Source: DSWT01 sp035420085 (GTDB lineage Bacteria; Chloroflexota; Anaerolineae; B4-G1; SLSP01). Taken from it: a stretch of 64,000 nucleotides of DNA. Location of the stretch: assembly GCA_035420085.1 (NCBI GenBank), contig DAOLUH010000023.1:1-64000 (forward strand). Direction: 5' to 3'. The position numbers were made by a program, and so were the translations under genes. Shown piece after piece: positions 43,701 to 52,643 of the stretch (position 1 is its first letter; the number at the start of each line of letters is the position of its first letter). The notes under the pieces were generated by a model. That model did no database searches, was not told where the DNA came from, and saw only the letters and a list, made by a program, of their open reading frames with translations.

Positions 43701-46164
43701 GACGGTGCTGAACGGCGCGGTGACGATGCGCAACATCACCCTCGCTGCTGGTGTGCTCTCCGCAGCGCCGTCTCATTTGGCGCTGACGCTGACCGGCGAT
43801 GCCACGACCACGCGCGCGATCACCCTCAGCAACAGCGGCGGTTACACCGCCAGCTTTACGGTGCAGGAGATCAACGCGCCGTATACCCCCATCACCGTTA
43901 CCGGCCCGTTTGCCGGGATGGTGCGCCGTGTGGCGCCGAAATACATCCATGCCCTTACCGCCGTCAATGTGCGCGAATATACCCCGCCCGATGCGCCGCT
44001 GTTGGACGCCGGCGCCGTCATCCAGACGTGGGATAGCGGCCTGGCTTCGCCGTGGGGCGTCGGTTATGACAGCGCGAACGGCATCCTGTGGGTCGGCGAC
44101 ACCCGCTTCGGCGGCGGCGAAGATCGCAACAGCGCCTTCAAACTCGACGGCGCGCCGGCCGGCGTCACGCTGCCGACCTCGCCGTGGGTTGCGCTCTTTG
44201 CGGCGGACATCGCCTACACCCCCCGCACCGGCAAGCTCTGGCAGGTCAACGTCGGCGACGACGGCCTCGGAACCGGCGGCTGCATCTACGAGCTGGACCC
44301 TGTCATCCAGGCGGCGACCGGGCGTATGCTCTGCCCGCCCTTCGGCGTCTCCGAGCGCGGCCTGGCTTACGATCCCACCACCGATACCTTCTACAGCGGT
44401 TCGTGGAGCGATCAAATTCTCTATCACTTCGATGCGACCGGACGGCTGCTCGATTCCAAAGACCTCAAGCTGAACATCGCCGGTCTGGCCTACAATCCGG
44501 CGACGCGACATCTGTTCGTCATGTCCAACGCTGCGACTGGGCGCGATGTCTACGTGCTGGATGTCGCGGCAGATTACACCATCGTCGGCGGCTTCGACAT
44601 TGCGGGGCTTGGCGACCTGGAGCAGGCTGGCCTCGCGCTGGACTGCGACGGCAATCTGTGGACGGTCAATCAGGCGACCGGGCAGGTGATCCAGGCCATT
44701 TCGGGTGAGACGGGTGTGTGCGCCTGGGAAGAGATCGCGTGGCTCACGACCAATCCGGTTAGTGGCACAGTTGAGAGCGGCGGCGCGCAGGTCGTCAGCC
44801 TGCACTTCGACACGACCGCTATGGATGCCGGGACGTATCCCGCCTACCTGAGCGTGGCGAACAGCACGCCTTACGGCGCGTTGAACGTGCCCATCACGCT
44901 GACTGTGGTGCAGATGTACGGCGTGTCGCTTGCGCCTGTCGCCGCCGCCCGGAGCGGTTTGCCCGGCGCGACGGTGACGTACACGTTCACGGTGACGAAC
45001 GCCGGATCAGAGACGGATACCTTCACTGTGACGCTCTCCGGCAATGCCTGGACGGCGACGGCTGCCCCGACGGTCGGGCCGCTGGCGGGCGGGGCAAGCG
45101 CGCCGCTGGTCGTGACCGTCGCCGTGCCCAACGTCGCTCTGTGCGATGCGCTGGACACGCTGACGGCGACCGTCACATCGCAGGGGAATCCCGCCCGCGT
45201 CGCTTCCGCCACGGCCACCACATCGGCCAGAGCCGTGTACGGCGCGCTGGCGCGGGTGGCGCCGACGGCGCTGTGGGCGGACCCCGGCGCGGCGGTGAGC
45301 GCCTCGTTGTGGGTGACGAATACCGGCAACTGCGTGGATACGTTGGCTGTCACGTCGGCGAGCGCGTGGCCGGCGGCTGTGCGGGCGACGACGGGTGCGT
45401 TGGCGGCTGGCGCCGGCGTCGCGCTGCCGGTGACGGTGACGGTTCCGGCGAACGCCCTGGCTGGCGACTTCGCCGTGACAACGCTCACGGCAAAATCACA
45501 GGCGAACGGCGCCGTTTCCGCAACTGCTGCGCTGACGACGACGGCGAACGCGATCTATGGCGTGACGTTGTCGCCGCAGATGGCGCTGGGCAGCGGGCAA
45601 GCCGGCGCGACGGCGCTGTACACGTTGACCATCGCCAACACCGGCAACAGCGCCGACACCTACGCGCTCTCGGTCAACGGCGCGGTGTGGCCGACGACGG
45701 TCGCGCCGCAGACGGCGGCGCTCAATCCCGGCCAAACGCAGGTTGTGACGGCGACAGTCTCCGTACCGCTCGCTGCAACGTCCGCGCTGGATGCTGCGCG
45801 CATCGTCGTGTCCGGAACAGGCGTCACCGCAACCGCCGTCCTGACGACCGTGCTGGATTGCGCGCCCGTGGCTGGCGCGCAGTTCACCTACACGCCCGCG
45901 CAGCCGTTCATTGGGCAGACGGTGACCTTCACCGCGACGGTGACGGCGGGGACGCCGCCCATCGTCTACACGTGGGACTTCGGCGATGGCGAAACGACGG
46001 CGGGGGAGGTGGTTACTCATACCTTCACGCCCCAAACTGCGTTCATGCCTTACACCGTCGTCATGACAGCGACCAATGCCTGTAGCCAAATCGCAGTGTC
46101 GGACATCGTCGGCGTGCATCTGTATCAAATATATCTGCCGTTGGTCATGAGAGTTTCTGACTGA
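40756..46164 (+). CDS. Large secreted multidomain protein (1802 aa)
   Basis: A signal peptide (MMFTKKNLWISLLFVALLVA) ends near ARA-ADI. Residues ~95-555 form a large, possibly propeller-like domain of no recognised family (NGVHPPDTQGDIGYDP, NDYPHFGVWPDGYYMTVNQF, SQYNRWGDYSMMSIDPVDD). Then come two CpD domains (42430-42960), a MAM-like jelly-roll (42990-43470), a third CpD domain, and a BACON-like domain carrying a beta-propeller (44000-44730) before its W-L motif, as in the upstream giant. Three ~105-residue beta-sandwich repeats (44915-45860), a PKD domain (YTWDFGDGETTAGEVVTHTF) and IYLPLVMRVSD complete it. No catalytic motif was found, so adhesion, binding or a structural role is most likely. 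Confidence 0.75.
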   Translation: MMFTKKNLWISLLFVALLVASVLPLRAARAADIVAPPSPLTPTVGYVARMDVSPALRDMPALAVDGSQPTIDRGLRLPKILQSSSLEMPDPVRQSVTGPTAMPAPLTSFNGLGNINGVHPPDTQGDIGYDPATGKKYYVQWVNLSFAIWDVTGTPTQVYGPVNGNTLWQGFGGVCESTNHGDPITLYDTLANRWLMSQFSINGPYYQCIAISQTADPTGAWYRYAFQVSATKMNDYPHFGVWPDGYYMTVNQFTGGSSWGGAGVFVFQRSKMLVGDPTATFQYFDLYAVNSNFGGMLPADLDGSTLPPAGAPNYFAEVDDSTWIGPNDAMRIWKFHVDWTNPNNTTFGLNGQPNAILPVAEWVPLCTSTRACIPQPGTTVKLDAIGDRLMYRLAYRNFGDHEALVVNHTVNAGSNLAGVRWYEVRDPGGTPVIYQQGTYAPDSTHRWMGSVAMDSQGNMALGYSASSSSVYPSVRYTGRLANDPLGTMPQGEASLVVGSGYQTSQYNRWGDYSMMSIDPVDDCTFWYTQEYMASSGYAPWSTRIGSFRFPNCLGTAPGTLRGLVRNAATLAPISNATVESVSAAGDVEATTSGADGGYALLLDPGVYTVTARAYGYFPYTRTGVEVNSAATTTLNLPLSPAPTYVVSGTVTDALTGWPLYARIKVKGSPFNPPAPNDAVWTDPVSGRYSLTLAAGITYTFEVQAWVAGYLPASIALGPLTAAVTRDVALSADMTACTAPGYVANRIGTTESFDAGALPAGWAVDDIARTNVVWRFDDPKPRGNLTGGKGPFAIVDSDYAGAKNVDTILRSPALDLSAMTTVMLEFKYDFRWYSYGLSEVADVDVSNNGGTTWNNVWRRSGANDRGPKTARVNLTALAAGRPDVRVRFHYYNANYEWWWQVDDVFVGMFECVPTAGGLVVGGIVDANTGAAVAAAVANDAGYATTASATSSPGTDAFYTLFAPAGTRVLTATATGYGPAVVTATVLNGAVTMRNITLAAGVLSAAPSHLALTLTGDATTTRAITLSNSGGYTASFTVQEINAPYTPITVTGPFAGMVRRVAPKYIHALTAVNVREYTPPDAPLLDAGAVIQTWDSGLASPWGVGYDSANGILWVGDTRFGGGEDRNSAFKLDGAPAGVTLPTSPWVALFAADIAYTPRTGKLWQVNVGDDGLGTGGCIYELDPVIQAATGRMLCPPFGVSERGLAYDPTTDTFYSGSWSDQILYHFDATGRLLDSKDLKLNIAGLAYNPATRHLFVMSNAATGRDVYVLDVAADYTIVGGFDIAGLGDLEQAGLALDCDGNLWTVNQATGQVIQAISGETGVCAWEEIAWLTTNPVSGTVESGGAQVVSLHFDTTAMDAGTYPAYLSVANSTPYGALNVPITLTVVQMYGVSLAPVAAARSGLPGATVTYTFTVTNAGSETDTFTVTLSGNAWTATAAPTVGPLAGGASAPLVVTVAVPNVALCDALDTLTATVTSQGNPARVASATATTSARAVYGALARVAPTALWADPGAAVSASLWVTNTGNCVDTLAVTSASAWPAAVRATTGALAAGAGVALPVTVTVPANALAGDFAVTTLTAKSQANGAVSATAALTTTANAIYGVTLSPQMALGSGQAGATALYTLTIANTGNSADTYALSVNGAVWPTTVAPQTAALNPGQTQVVTATVSVPLAATSALDAARIVVSGTGVTATAVLTTVLDCAPVAGAQFTYTPAQPFIGQTVTFTATVTAGTPPIVYTWDFGDGETTAGEVVTHTFTPQTAFMPYTVVMTATNACSQIAVSDIVGVHLYQIYLPLVMRVSD

Positions 46165-46180
46165 CTCACACTTGCAACCT

Positions 46181-46215
46181 GTTCGCCGCCCAAGCCAGAG
46201 GCCGGGGCGGCGAAC
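46181..46215 (+). terminator. Hairpin between the 1802-aa gene and the M14 gene
   Basis: GTTCGCCGCCC (46181-46191) and GGGCGGCGAAC (46205-46215) form a perfect 11-bp stem with a 13-nt loop, with no T-run. It may be a weak terminator or processing site within the run of secreted-protein genes. Confidence 0.55.
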
Positions 46216-46250
46216 ACCACCCACCACCCATAACCTACCTGGAGGATGCC

Positions 46251-49200
46251 ATGCGCAAATACTGGCTTTTTCTCATCGTCTTAGGCATAACTTTGATCAC
46301 GGCCCTGCCCGTCAGCGCCAATGGCGCAGACAATGGCCGCATCGTGCAGATTCCCTTTGCTTCGGCGGAGCAACTGGCGGAACTGGCGGCGCGTCTGGAT
46401 GTGTGGGAAGTCCACCGCGACGCGCAGCATCCGCAAACTGGCTACGTGGTCGCCTACATCTCGACCGCCGACGCCGCGTGGCTGACCTCGACCGGCGTCG
46501 CCTTCACCGAATCGTCGCTCAACCTTGCACTGCCGGAGACGATCCCCGGCTTCCCGTGTTATCGCACTGTGGAAGAAATCTACGCGCAGTTGGAGCAGTG
46601 GGCGGAAGCGTACCCCGGCTTCACGCAACTGCTCACCATCGGCCAGAGTTACGAGAATCGTCCTCTGCGGGTGATGCGCGTCACCAACGAAGCGACTGGC
46701 GTATCCGGCAAACCGATCTTCTTCCTGATGGCGAACATCCACGGGCGCGAATTAATCACGCCGGAGACGGCGCTCGTCTTTATGCAATACCTGCTGGAAA
46801 ATTACGGCGTGGACCCCGATGTGACGTGGCTGCTGGACGAGCATCTGATCTACATCTTGACCAGCGCCAACCCCGATGGCCACATCAAAAACGAAGCCGG
46901 TCAACCCTGGGCCTACTGGCGCAAAAACACGCATCCCTACGGAACGTGTAGCCCCGACGCCTACGGGGTGGACCTCAACCGCAACTCCAGCTTTCACTGG
47001 GGCGGACCGGGCGCCAGCACTGACCCCTGCGACGATACGTATCGCGGCCCATCGGCGGCTTCCGAGAGCGAAACGATCCGGCTGCAAAGCTTCGTCGCCA
47101 GCCTCTTCCCGGATCAGCGCGGCCCCGCCGATACCGATCCCGCACCCGATGACACAACCGGCGTCTTTATCACGCTGCACAGCTACAGCAACCTGGTGCT
47201 CTGGCCCTGGGGCGATACGTCCACGCCTGCGCCGAACAGCGTGCAATTGCAGATGCTTGGGCGGCGGATGGCGTCCTTCAACGGCTACACGCCGCAGCAA
47301 TCCAGCGGGCTATATCCCACCAGCGGCGCGACCGATGACTGGGCCTACGGTGAATTGGGCGTCGCCGCCTACACGTTTGAGATTGGCTCGGATAGCGACG
47401 GCTTTTATCCGGCCTGCTCGCGCTACGACGCACTGATCCAGCCGAACGTAGCCGCGCTGCTCTATGCCGCCAAAGTCGCGCGGACGCCCTACATCACCTC
47501 GTTTGGCCCGCACGCGCAGAACGTCGCCGTGACGCCATCCGCCGTGTTGATCGGGCAGCCTATCGCCGTGCAGGCCGCCCTCAACGACGCCGATAGCAAG
47601 AATAGCGGCCAGACGATTGTAGCGGCGGAGGCCTATCTGGGCACGCCGCCGTGGGATGGCGGTACGCCTATCCCGCTAACGGCGGTGGATGGCGCATTTG
47701 ATGAAACCGCCGAGGCTGTGCAAGGCCAACTGGCGACGGCAGGACTGGCGCGCGGCCGGCATCTCGTCTACGTGCGTGGGCAGGACGCCAACGGCTTCTG
47801 GGGTCCCCTCTCCGCCGCCTTTGTGGAGTTGCTGGACAGCAGCACACTCACCGGGCGCGTGGTCGCCTCAGGTGCGGCGACGCCGCTACCTGGCGCGCGG
47901 ATTACGGCGGACAACGGCGCGGCTCTATCCACGACACAAACTGACGCGAGCGGCCAATACACCCTGACCTTGCACGCCGGGACTTACACAGTGACGGCTT
48001 CGCTGCTAGGCTACGCGAGCGGCAGCGCGGTCCTCTCCACCACCATCGGCCAAACCTCGACGCAAGACTTCGCCCTGACGCGGCTGCCGTGGGGGACGCT
48101 GGCGCTGGCGGTCGCCGAGTTGGGGACGGCCCGCCCGTTGACGGCGACCATCACCCTGGAGGGCCTGCGGCTGACCTGGACTGCGGCGCCGACTTTGTCG
48201 CTCGAACTGCCGGTGGGCGTGTACACGTTCACGGCGACGGCAGCGGCGCATCAGGCGCGTTCCTACACTGTTGCTATCGCCGAGGGCGCGCGGGCGACGC
48301 ACATCTTCCGCTTGCCGCCCACACCGGCGCTCCTGGTGGTGGATGACGACGCCGGCGCATCCTATGAGCCCTATCTTCTGCCGGTGTTGGATGCGTTGGC
48401 GATCCCTTACGCGCGGTGGACGATAGCGACGCAAGGCCCGGTGATGACCCCCACGCTGGCGGCGTATACGGCGGCGCTCTGGTTTACCGGCGATGATGCG
48501 GTCAACAGCCTGACGCGCGCTGAGCAGATTACCGTGCAGAGCTATCTCGATAACGGGGGACGCTTGTTCGTCACCGGGCAGAACATCGGGATGGACATCA
48601 AAAACGACAACGGCGCTTTCTTCCGCACCGTTTTGCACGCCGCGTTTGTCCAGGATAACGCCGGGGTCACAGAAACCACCGGACTTTCGTTCTACACGGG
48701 GATAACGGCGACGCTGTCGGGTGGGGATGGCGCGAACAATCAGACCAGCCCGGACGTGATCGCGCCCTACGACGCCGCCGCCACGCCGGTCTTCACCTAC
48801 ACCACCGGCGCGGCAGGATTGGCCGTGGACGACGGCGCGCGGCGACTCATCTACCTCGCGTTTGGATTGGAGGGCGTCGCCGATAGTGCGCAGCGGGCGG
48901 TCATCCTGCGCGATGGGTTGGCGTGGCTGGGGCTGCCGCTGCCGGCGTCGCGGCTGGATTTGGCGGTGACGGCGCAGCCGCCGCGCGTGTCGCCAGGGAT
49001 TCCCGTCACCTATAGCCTGGCATTGCTCAACGACAGCTTGCTGCCGATGACCGATGGCGTCCTGACGCTCACGCTGCCTTCGCCGGTCACTGTGCTGGCC
49101 TATGCACCGGCAGCGACGGAAGTAACGCCGGGGATGTTGGTCTGGCGCGATCTGGCGTTGGCCTCGGAAGCCGTACAGAATTTCGCGTGGACGGTAGTCG

Positions 49201-49676
49201 TCCCGACGGATGCGGCTTTGGAAACGTTCGCCAGCCGCATCACCGCCTCCTGGCCCGGCTTGACGGCGCCGGCGGAACTGGAAGTCACGGCGACGGTCGC
49301 CGCGCCTTATGCGCTGGAGTTATCCCCGCCGGTGTCATACCAGAGCGGGTCGCCTGGGGCAATGGTATCTCATCACCTGACTGTCACCAACGCTGGAACG
49401 TTGACGGCTACAGTTTCCTTGACAACGTCGCCGAGTGTCTGGGTGACGCAGATCGTCCCTATGCAGCTAACCTTGCCGGTCGGCGGCAGCGCCCCGGTGA
49501 CAGTGACGGTGACGATCCCTGTAACGGGAACGGCGCTGTTGGCGGCCCCGCACACGTTGACTGTGACGGCCACCATCCTTGAAGCGCCTGCTGTGCAGGC
49601 GCAGGCTGTGCTGACGACGGCGCTTGAGCCGGCGGCTCATTATGTCTACCTGCCCGTGGTTTTGCGCGGCCAATAG
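46251..49676 (+). CDS. Secreted M14 zinc carboxypeptidase, multidomain (1141 aa)
   Basis: GGAGG (46241-46245) precedes the ATG; a signal peptide ends near VSA-NGA. The M14 catalytic domain (about residues 100-420) has the zinc ligands His164 and Glu167 (IHGRE) and His310 (LHSYSNL), the NPDG and VDLNRNSSFHWGG substrate-binding segments, and the catalytic Glu377 (YTFEIGS). Two CpD-like domains follow, then a glutamine-amidotransferase-like segment (LLVVDDDAGASYEPY, TGQNIGMDI; 48330-48950), a DUF11-like beta-sandwich, an alpha-galactosidase-NEW3-like domain, and the end VYLPVVLRGQ. It probably removes C-terminal residues from extracellular peptides, complementing the two subtilases. Confidence 0.9.
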   Translation: MRKYWLFLIVLGITLITALPVSANGADNGRIVQIPFASAEQLAELAARLDVWEVHRDAQHPQTGYVVAYISTADAAWLTSTGVAFTESSLNLALPETIPGFPCYRTVEEIYAQLEQWAEAYPGFTQLLTIGQSYENRPLRVMRVTNEATGVSGKPIFFLMANIHGRELITPETALVFMQYLLENYGVDPDVTWLLDEHLIYILTSANPDGHIKNEAGQPWAYWRKNTHPYGTCSPDAYGVDLNRNSSFHWGGPGASTDPCDDTYRGPSAASESETIRLQSFVASLFPDQRGPADTDPAPDDTTGVFITLHSYSNLVLWPWGDTSTPAPNSVQLQMLGRRMASFNGYTPQQSSGLYPTSGATDDWAYGELGVAAYTFEIGSDSDGFYPACSRYDALIQPNVAALLYAAKVARTPYITSFGPHAQNVAVTPSAVLIGQPIAVQAALNDADSKNSGQTIVAAEAYLGTPPWDGGTPIPLTAVDGAFDETAEAVQGQLATAGLARGRHLVYVRGQDANGFWGPLSAAFVELLDSSTLTGRVVASGAATPLPGARITADNGAALSTTQTDASGQYTLTLHAGTYTVTASLLGYASGSAVLSTTIGQTSTQDFALTRLPWGTLALAVAELGTARPLTATITLEGLRLTWTAAPTLSLELPVGVYTFTATAAAHQARSYTVAIAEGARATHIFRLPPTPALLVVDDDAGASYEPYLLPVLDALAIPYARWTIATQGPVMTPTLAAYTAALWFTGDDAVNSLTRAEQITVQSYLDNGGRLFVTGQNIGMDIKNDNGAFFRTVLHAAFVQDNAGVTETTGLSFYTGITATLSGGDGANNQTSPDVIAPYDAAATPVFTYTTGAAGLAVDDGARRLIYLAFGLEGVADSAQRAVILRDGLAWLGLPLPASRLDLAVTAQPPRVSPGIPVTYSLALLNDSLLPMTDGVLTLTLPSPVTVLAYAPAATEVTPGMLVWRDLALASEAVQNFAWTVVVPTDAALETFASRITASWPGLTAPAELEVTATVAAPYALELSPPVSYQSGSPGAMVSHHLTVTNAGTLTATVSLTTSPSVWVTQIVPMQLTLPVGGSAPVTVTVTIPVTGTALLAAPHTLTVTATILEAPAVQAQAVLTTALEPAAHYVYLPVVLRGQ

Positions 49677-49771
49677 GATTTGAGTTTGCGGTGACGTGGT
49701 CAGAGACCAGCCACATCGCGTTTGGCTTCGCTCGGGCCGGTCTCCCCACCGCGTCCGTCCAGGGAGGAACT

Positions 49772-52246
49772 ATGAATCAATTCTACCGCGTCGTTTTGCT
49801 CGTTGTGCTGTTGATTGGCCTATCTGGCGCGCCTTCCGCCACACTGCGCGCTGCATCGGCCGCCGATAAAATTGCGCCGTGGGTGCTCGCGCACACCGCC
49901 GATGGCGCGGAGGCTGAGTTCCTCGTTGTGCTGGCGGCGCAAGCTGATCTCAGCGGCGCGACGCGGCTACAAACGAAGGCCGAAAAGGGACGCTACGTTT
50001 ACGAGACGCTGTGGCGCACAGCGCAACAATCGCAAGCGCCGCTCCTGGCGTGGCTCAAGGCGCGCGGCGTGGAACATCGCCCCTACTACATCGTCAATCT
50101 GGTTTGGGTGAAAGGCGACGCCGACCTCGTCCGCGCGTTGGCGGCGCGGCCCGACGTCGCGCGCATCGTGGGCAACCCGCGCATCCACAACCCGCTGCCG
50201 CAGCCTGCGCGCCCATTCGACGTGTTGCTTGCCGCCGCGCCCACCGACATCGAGCTAAACATCAGTTACGTGCGCGCGCCGGAAGTCTGGACGATGGGGT
50301 TTACCGGGCAGGGGATCGTCGTCGGCGGGCAGGATACGGGCTACGAGTGGACGCATCCGGCGCTCAAACCGCACTATCGTGGCTGGAACGGCGTGACGGC
50401 CAACCACGACTACAACTGGCACGACGCTATCCACAGCGGCGGCGGCTCTTGCGGCGCCAATGCGCCCGCGCCGTGCGACGATTACGGCCACGGCACGCAC
50501 ACCATGGGCATCGCCGTTGGCGATGACGGGGGGACAAACCAGATTGGCATGGCGCCTGGCGCGCAGTGGATCGGCTGCCGCAATATGGATGTCGGTGTGG
50601 GTACGCCGGCGACGTACCTGGAATGTTTCGAGTTCTTCCTCGCCCCGTATCCGGTGGGCGGCACACCCGCGCAGGGCGATCCGAGCAAGGCGCCCGATGT
50701 GACGGACAACTCGTGGACGTGTACGCCCACTGAGGGTTGCTCGTGGAGCACGTTGCAGGCTGCTGCGGAAGTGCAGCGCGCGGCGGGGATTATGACCGTC
50801 GCCTCGGCAGGGAACGCTGGCCCGGATTGCTCGTCGGTGAACGAGCCGCCGGCGATTTATGCCGCTGTCTATACTGTGGGATCGTTGCAAACCGGCACAG
50901 ATACCATAGCTGGGTCAAGCAGTCGCGGCCCGGTCGCAGTGGACAGCAGCAACCGCCGCAAGCCCGACATCACCGCGCCGGGCACGGGCGTTCGCTCCAG
51001 TATACGCGGAGGAATTTACGGCACGATGAGTGGCACCTCAATGGCCGCGCCGCACGTCGCTGGCGCAACGGCCTTGCTGTGGTCGGCGGTTCCGGCGCTC
51101 AAGAACCAGATCACGGAGACGGAACAACTGCTGAATGACAACGCCTTCCACATTGCCTCTACGCTGTGTGGTAGCAGCGGTTGGCCGAACAACACTTACG
51201 GCTATGGGCGGCTGGACATCAAGGCGGCGGTAGACGCGGCGTTGGCACAGTATGCCGTCAGCCTCGCGCCGTCGCTGGTCGAGCAGCATGGCGCGCCAGG
51301 ACAAACGGTGAGCGCGACACTTTTCATCACGAACACCGGAACAGCGACGAATAGCTTCACCGTCACATTGACCGGGGCGCACTGGCCGACGATTGCGCCG
51401 GAGAAAATCGGGCCGCTGTCTGCCGGAGACGTAGCGACGTTGCCGGTGACAGTAACCATCCCTGCAACTGCGTTAGGTGGGGCGACGGATGCAGTCACGG
51501 TGACGGTGATATCAGCGGGCGCTCCAACCCAAAATGCGCAGGCGATGCTGCGCACGATGATAGATGCCGTGTACGGCGTGCAACTCTGGCCGCCAGAGAT
51601 CATATCCAACGGCGACGAGGGTAAGACGGTGGTGTACACCCTCGCGCTGACCAACACCGGCAACATTACAGACGTGTACAGCCTCACCCTCTCCCGCGCC
51701 ACGTGGCCGACGACGCTGACGCCCACGCTGGCGACGTTAGCGCCGGGAGCGACAACGCCGGTGACGACGCTGGTGACAGTTCCCTGGGGTATATTCACCG
51801 GCATTACCGATACGGCGCGGGTGACGGCATCCGGGACAGGCGTTTCGGCCTACAGCGATTTGACGACCGCCGCCATTGCCGCGAGCTGTATTCCCGTGAC
51901 TGAGCCGTACTTCAACTACGCGCCATCTCGCCCTGCCATCGGACAGACGGTCACGTTCACGGGTGGGGTGGTTTTAGCGACGCCGCCGGTTGATTATCTA
52001 TGGAATTTCGGGAATGGAACTTTGGGGGCGACGGGGCAGGTCGTGACGCATACTTTCTCGCCGGAAACTGTGGCGCTGCCATACACGGTTATCATGACGG
52101 CGACCAACGCCTGTAGCTACGACGCTGCGCAGCAGGTCATCACCGTGGGGTGGCGCGTGCTCTATCTGCCGCTTATTTTCAAGACAGACACTTACTCGCA
52201 GTCATCATCTCTTTTGGGACGGATGTCGAGCACTTCTTCGACGTAG
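49772..52246 (+). CDS. Secreted subtilase (824 aa) with PKD domain
   Basis: The start is ATG 49772 with GGGAGG (49762-49767); a longer frame from 49691 begins in the spacer. After a signal peptide and a propeptide-like region (about 35-145), the S8 domain has Asp188 (GQDTG), His240 (YGHGTHT) and Ser423 (GTSMAAPH). Two ~105-residue beta-sandwich repeats (51245-51880) like those of the 1802-aa protein follow, then a PKD-like domain (VDYLWNFGNGTLGATGQVVTH). The L-Y-L-P-L-I-F-K motif is here followed by 20 extra residues rich in Ser and Thr, encoded by bases that overlap the end of the convergent gene by 55 bp. This suggests loss of the original stop codon. Confidence 0.9.
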   Translation: MNQFYRVVLLVVLLIGLSGAPSATLRAASAADKIAPWVLAHTADGAEAEFLVVLAAQADLSGATRLQTKAEKGRYVYETLWRTAQQSQAPLLAWLKARGVEHRPYYIVNLVWVKGDADLVRALAARPDVARIVGNPRIHNPLPQPARPFDVLLAAAPTDIELNISYVRAPEVWTMGFTGQGIVVGGQDTGYEWTHPALKPHYRGWNGVTANHDYNWHDAIHSGGGSCGANAPAPCDDYGHGTHTMGIAVGDDGGTNQIGMAPGAQWIGCRNMDVGVGTPATYLECFEFFLAPYPVGGTPAQGDPSKAPDVTDNSWTCTPTEGCSWSTLQAAAEVQRAAGIMTVASAGNAGPDCSSVNEPPAIYAAVYTVGSLQTGTDTIAGSSSRGPVAVDSSNRRKPDITAPGTGVRSSIRGGIYGTMSGTSMAAPHVAGATALLWSAVPALKNQITETEQLLNDNAFHIASTLCGSSGWPNNTYGYGRLDIKAAVDAALAQYAVSLAPSLVEQHGAPGQTVSATLFITNTGTATNSFTVTLTGAHWPTIAPEKIGPLSAGDVATLPVTVTIPATALGGATDAVTVTVISAGAPTQNAQAMLRTMIDAVYGVQLWPPEIISNGDEGKTVVYTLALTNTGNITDVYSLTLSRATWPTTLTPTLATLAPGATTPVTTLVTVPWGIFTGITDTARVTASGTGVSAYSDLTTAAIAASCIPVTEPYFNYAPSRPAIGQTVTFTGGVVLATPPVDYLWNFGNGTLGATGQVVTHTFSPETVALPYTVIMTATNACSYDAAQQVITVGWRVLYLPLIFKTDTYSQSSSLLGRMSSTSST

Positions 52247-52551
52247 AGCACGCGCTGGTATGAACCGAGCCGTCCATATTGCCCCTTGCGGCTGACGTCG
52301 CCGCGCAGCCGGGCGTAGACCAGCTCGTAAGGTTTCTGGGCGATGTTGTTGTAGTCTTCCTGGAGCTTTTCAGCTATTTTGCTGTAGCCTTTGCTCTTCA
52401 CCCACCAGGTTTCTTTTGAACCGCAGGGGGTGAAACTGCTGCCGCCGCGTCCAAAGATGACGTACCCTTCCCAGATACCGCTTTCCAAAGAGCGACCTAC
52501 CGCAGTCAACATACATACGCCAAGACAAGCCAATGAGGTGATCCAGTGCAT
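52192..52551 (-). CDS. Small protein, possibly NlpE C-terminal OB-domain-like
   Basis: The start is set at ATG 52551 (a GTG two codons upstream, at 52557, is closer to AGGAG). The ~119-residue product has a hydrophobic N terminus that could be a signal peptide, but no good lipobox. The body reads GYVIFGRGGSSFTPCGSKET, then DYNNIAQKPYELVYARLRGD and VLYVEEVLDIRPKRDDDC. The paired cysteines and the pattern G-Y-x-x-F-x-x-C...VYVRxxG...VEEVLxxxPxxxC recall the small OB-like domain of the NlpE/META type; the match is tentative. It faces the subtilase gene, and their 3' ends overlap by 55 bp. Confidence 0.55.
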   Translation of the reverse strand: MHWITSLACLGVCMLTAVGRSLESGIWEGYVIFGRGGSSFTPCGSKETWWVKSKGYSKIAEKLQEDYNNIAQKPYELVYARLRGDVSRKGQYGRLGSYQRVLYVEEVLDIRPKRDDDCE

Positions 52552-52643
52552 CGTCACGCCGCTCCTTCCGTAGAGATGATCCGCCAAACCCTCTACTAGG
52601 TTACCACTGCTCTCGCGGATTGTCAATTATGGCTGCGTTAAAA

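Noticed and set aside
43183..44805. 540-residue open frame on the minus strand
   Set aside because: It is antisense to the 1802-aa secreted protein and shows no recognisable domain; the lack of stops follows from high G+C.
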